The notes beneath the pieces are model-generated. The model saw nothing but the letters and a program-made list of their open reading frames with translations. It ran no database searches and was not told the DNA's origin. A stretch of 7,107 nucleotides of DNA, taken from NCBI GenBank assembly GCA_027076245.1, contig JALTKC010000107.1, positions 1 to 7,107 of the forward strand, given 5' to 3'. Below, in pieces: positions 6,733 to 7,107 of the stretch. Source of the DNA: Gammaproteobacteria bacterium. Lineage in GTDB: Bacteria; Pseudomonadota; Gammaproteobacteria; GRL18. The position numbers and the translations under genes are program-made. Numbering within the stretch: position 1 is the stretch's first letter; each line of letters opens with the position of its first letter.

Positions 6733-7098
6733 TTAACTGAGTAATAAACGGTTTACTTCATCAATCAGGTCACTTTCAATAAATGGCTTGGTGACATAAC
6801 CCTTGGCACCCTGGCGTTCTGCCCACATTTTATCGGTTTTCTGATCCTTGGTAGTCACCATAATGACCGGAATATTGGCCGTTTCAGACTGACTGCTCAA
6901 TTGCCGGGTTGCCTGAAAACCATTCAGCTCAGGCATAACCACATCCATTAAGATCAGGTCGGGCATAAGCTGCGTGGCTTTTTCAACGCCATCTTTACCA
7001 TCTACGGCGACCGAAACCCGGTGGCCCTGTTTTTCCAGTGCAGAAGAAATGATGTGTGTTTCTGTCGGTGAATCATCCACAACGAGAATGTGTGCCAT
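6733..7098 (-). CDS. pilH: PilH, single-domain CheY-like response regulator
   Basis: PilH is a stand-alone receiver domain phosphorylated by ChpA; in P. aeruginosa it is linked to pilus retraction and to dampening of PilG signalling. The 121-residue protein is a complete receiver with no output domain. The acidic pocket is D8-D9 (VVDDSPTE), the phosphoacceptor is D52 (LILMDVVMPELNGFQATRQL, 48-67), the switch threonine is T82 (VIMVTTKDQ) and the conserved lysine is K104 (YVTKPF). The DDSPTE start and the VTTKDQ-TDK-W-RQGA stretch closely match PilH and fit it better than PilG. The ATG at 7098 opens the canonical MAHILVVDD strand. Only nine bases upstream are in the window (GATATTAAT), without a visible ribosome binding site. 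PilG is expected just beyond the right edge. Confidence 0.95.
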   Translation of the reverse strand: MAHILVVDDSPTETHIISSALEKQGHRVSVAVDGKDGVEKATQLMPDLILMDVVMPELNGFQATRQLSSQSETANIPVIMVTTKDQKTDKMWAERQGAKGYVTKPFIESDLIDEVNRLLLS

Positions 7099-7107
7099 AT
7101 TAATATC

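Noticed and set aside
6733..7098. PilG rather than PilH
   Set aside because: The protein is directly followed by pilI and carries the PilH-type MA-ILVVDDSPTE start and VTTKDQ segment; PilG is expected one gene upstream.

Overview
The window holds five genes, all on the minus strand and in the same order as the Pil-Chp chemosensory operon of Pseudomonas aeruginosa. Reading along the mRNA (from right to left) they are pilH (7098-6733), pilI (6714-6163), pilJ (6072-4030), pilK (3937-3059) and chpA (from 2989, running off the left edge). The order, the protein lengths (121, 183, 680 and 292 residues) and the motifs point to a gammaproteobacterium with type IV pili. The moderate, slightly AT-rich base composition suggests a marine or other non-Pseudomonas lineage. 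The genus cannot be told from this window. No mobile element, tRNA, rRNA, CRISPR array or clear sign of horizontal transfer was seen.

The system works as a chemotaxis-like pathway that acts on the type IV pilus motor instead of a flagellum. PilJ is the membrane chemoreceptor. PilI is the CheW-type adaptor that couples it to the kinase. PilK is a CheR-type methyltransferase expected to adapt the receptor. ChpA is a very large hybrid CheA-type kinase with several phosphotransfer domains. PilH is a single-domain response regulator that in P. aeruginosa affects pilus retraction and cAMP signalling. PilG would be expected just beyond the right edge. The rest of ChpA (further phosphotransfer domains, kinase core, CheW-like and receiver domains) and possibly chpB/chpC would lie beyond the left edge.

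Region by region: positions 1-2989 are all chpA coding sequence, an open frame of 996 codons that has a start but no stop in the window. Positions 2990-3058 are an AT-rich spacer with a perfect 8-bp inverted repeat. Positions 3059-3937 are pilK. Positions 3938-4029 are a 92-base spacer with a possible nine-residue leader ORF whose stop overlaps the pilK start. Positions 4030-6072 are pilJ, followed by a 90-base spacer (6073-6162). pilI and pilH are separated by only 18 bases. No convincing promoter or Rho-independent terminator is visible, so the five genes are probably co-transcribed from a promoter to the right of the window.

The region looks like a conserved, known system and not a new one. 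The points most worth a second look are the layout of the ChpA N-terminal region (a vestigial HPt-like segment, a second possible degenerate one, long acidic linkers, then the first canonical HPt), the hairpin between pilK and chpA, and the possible leader peptide in front of pilK.
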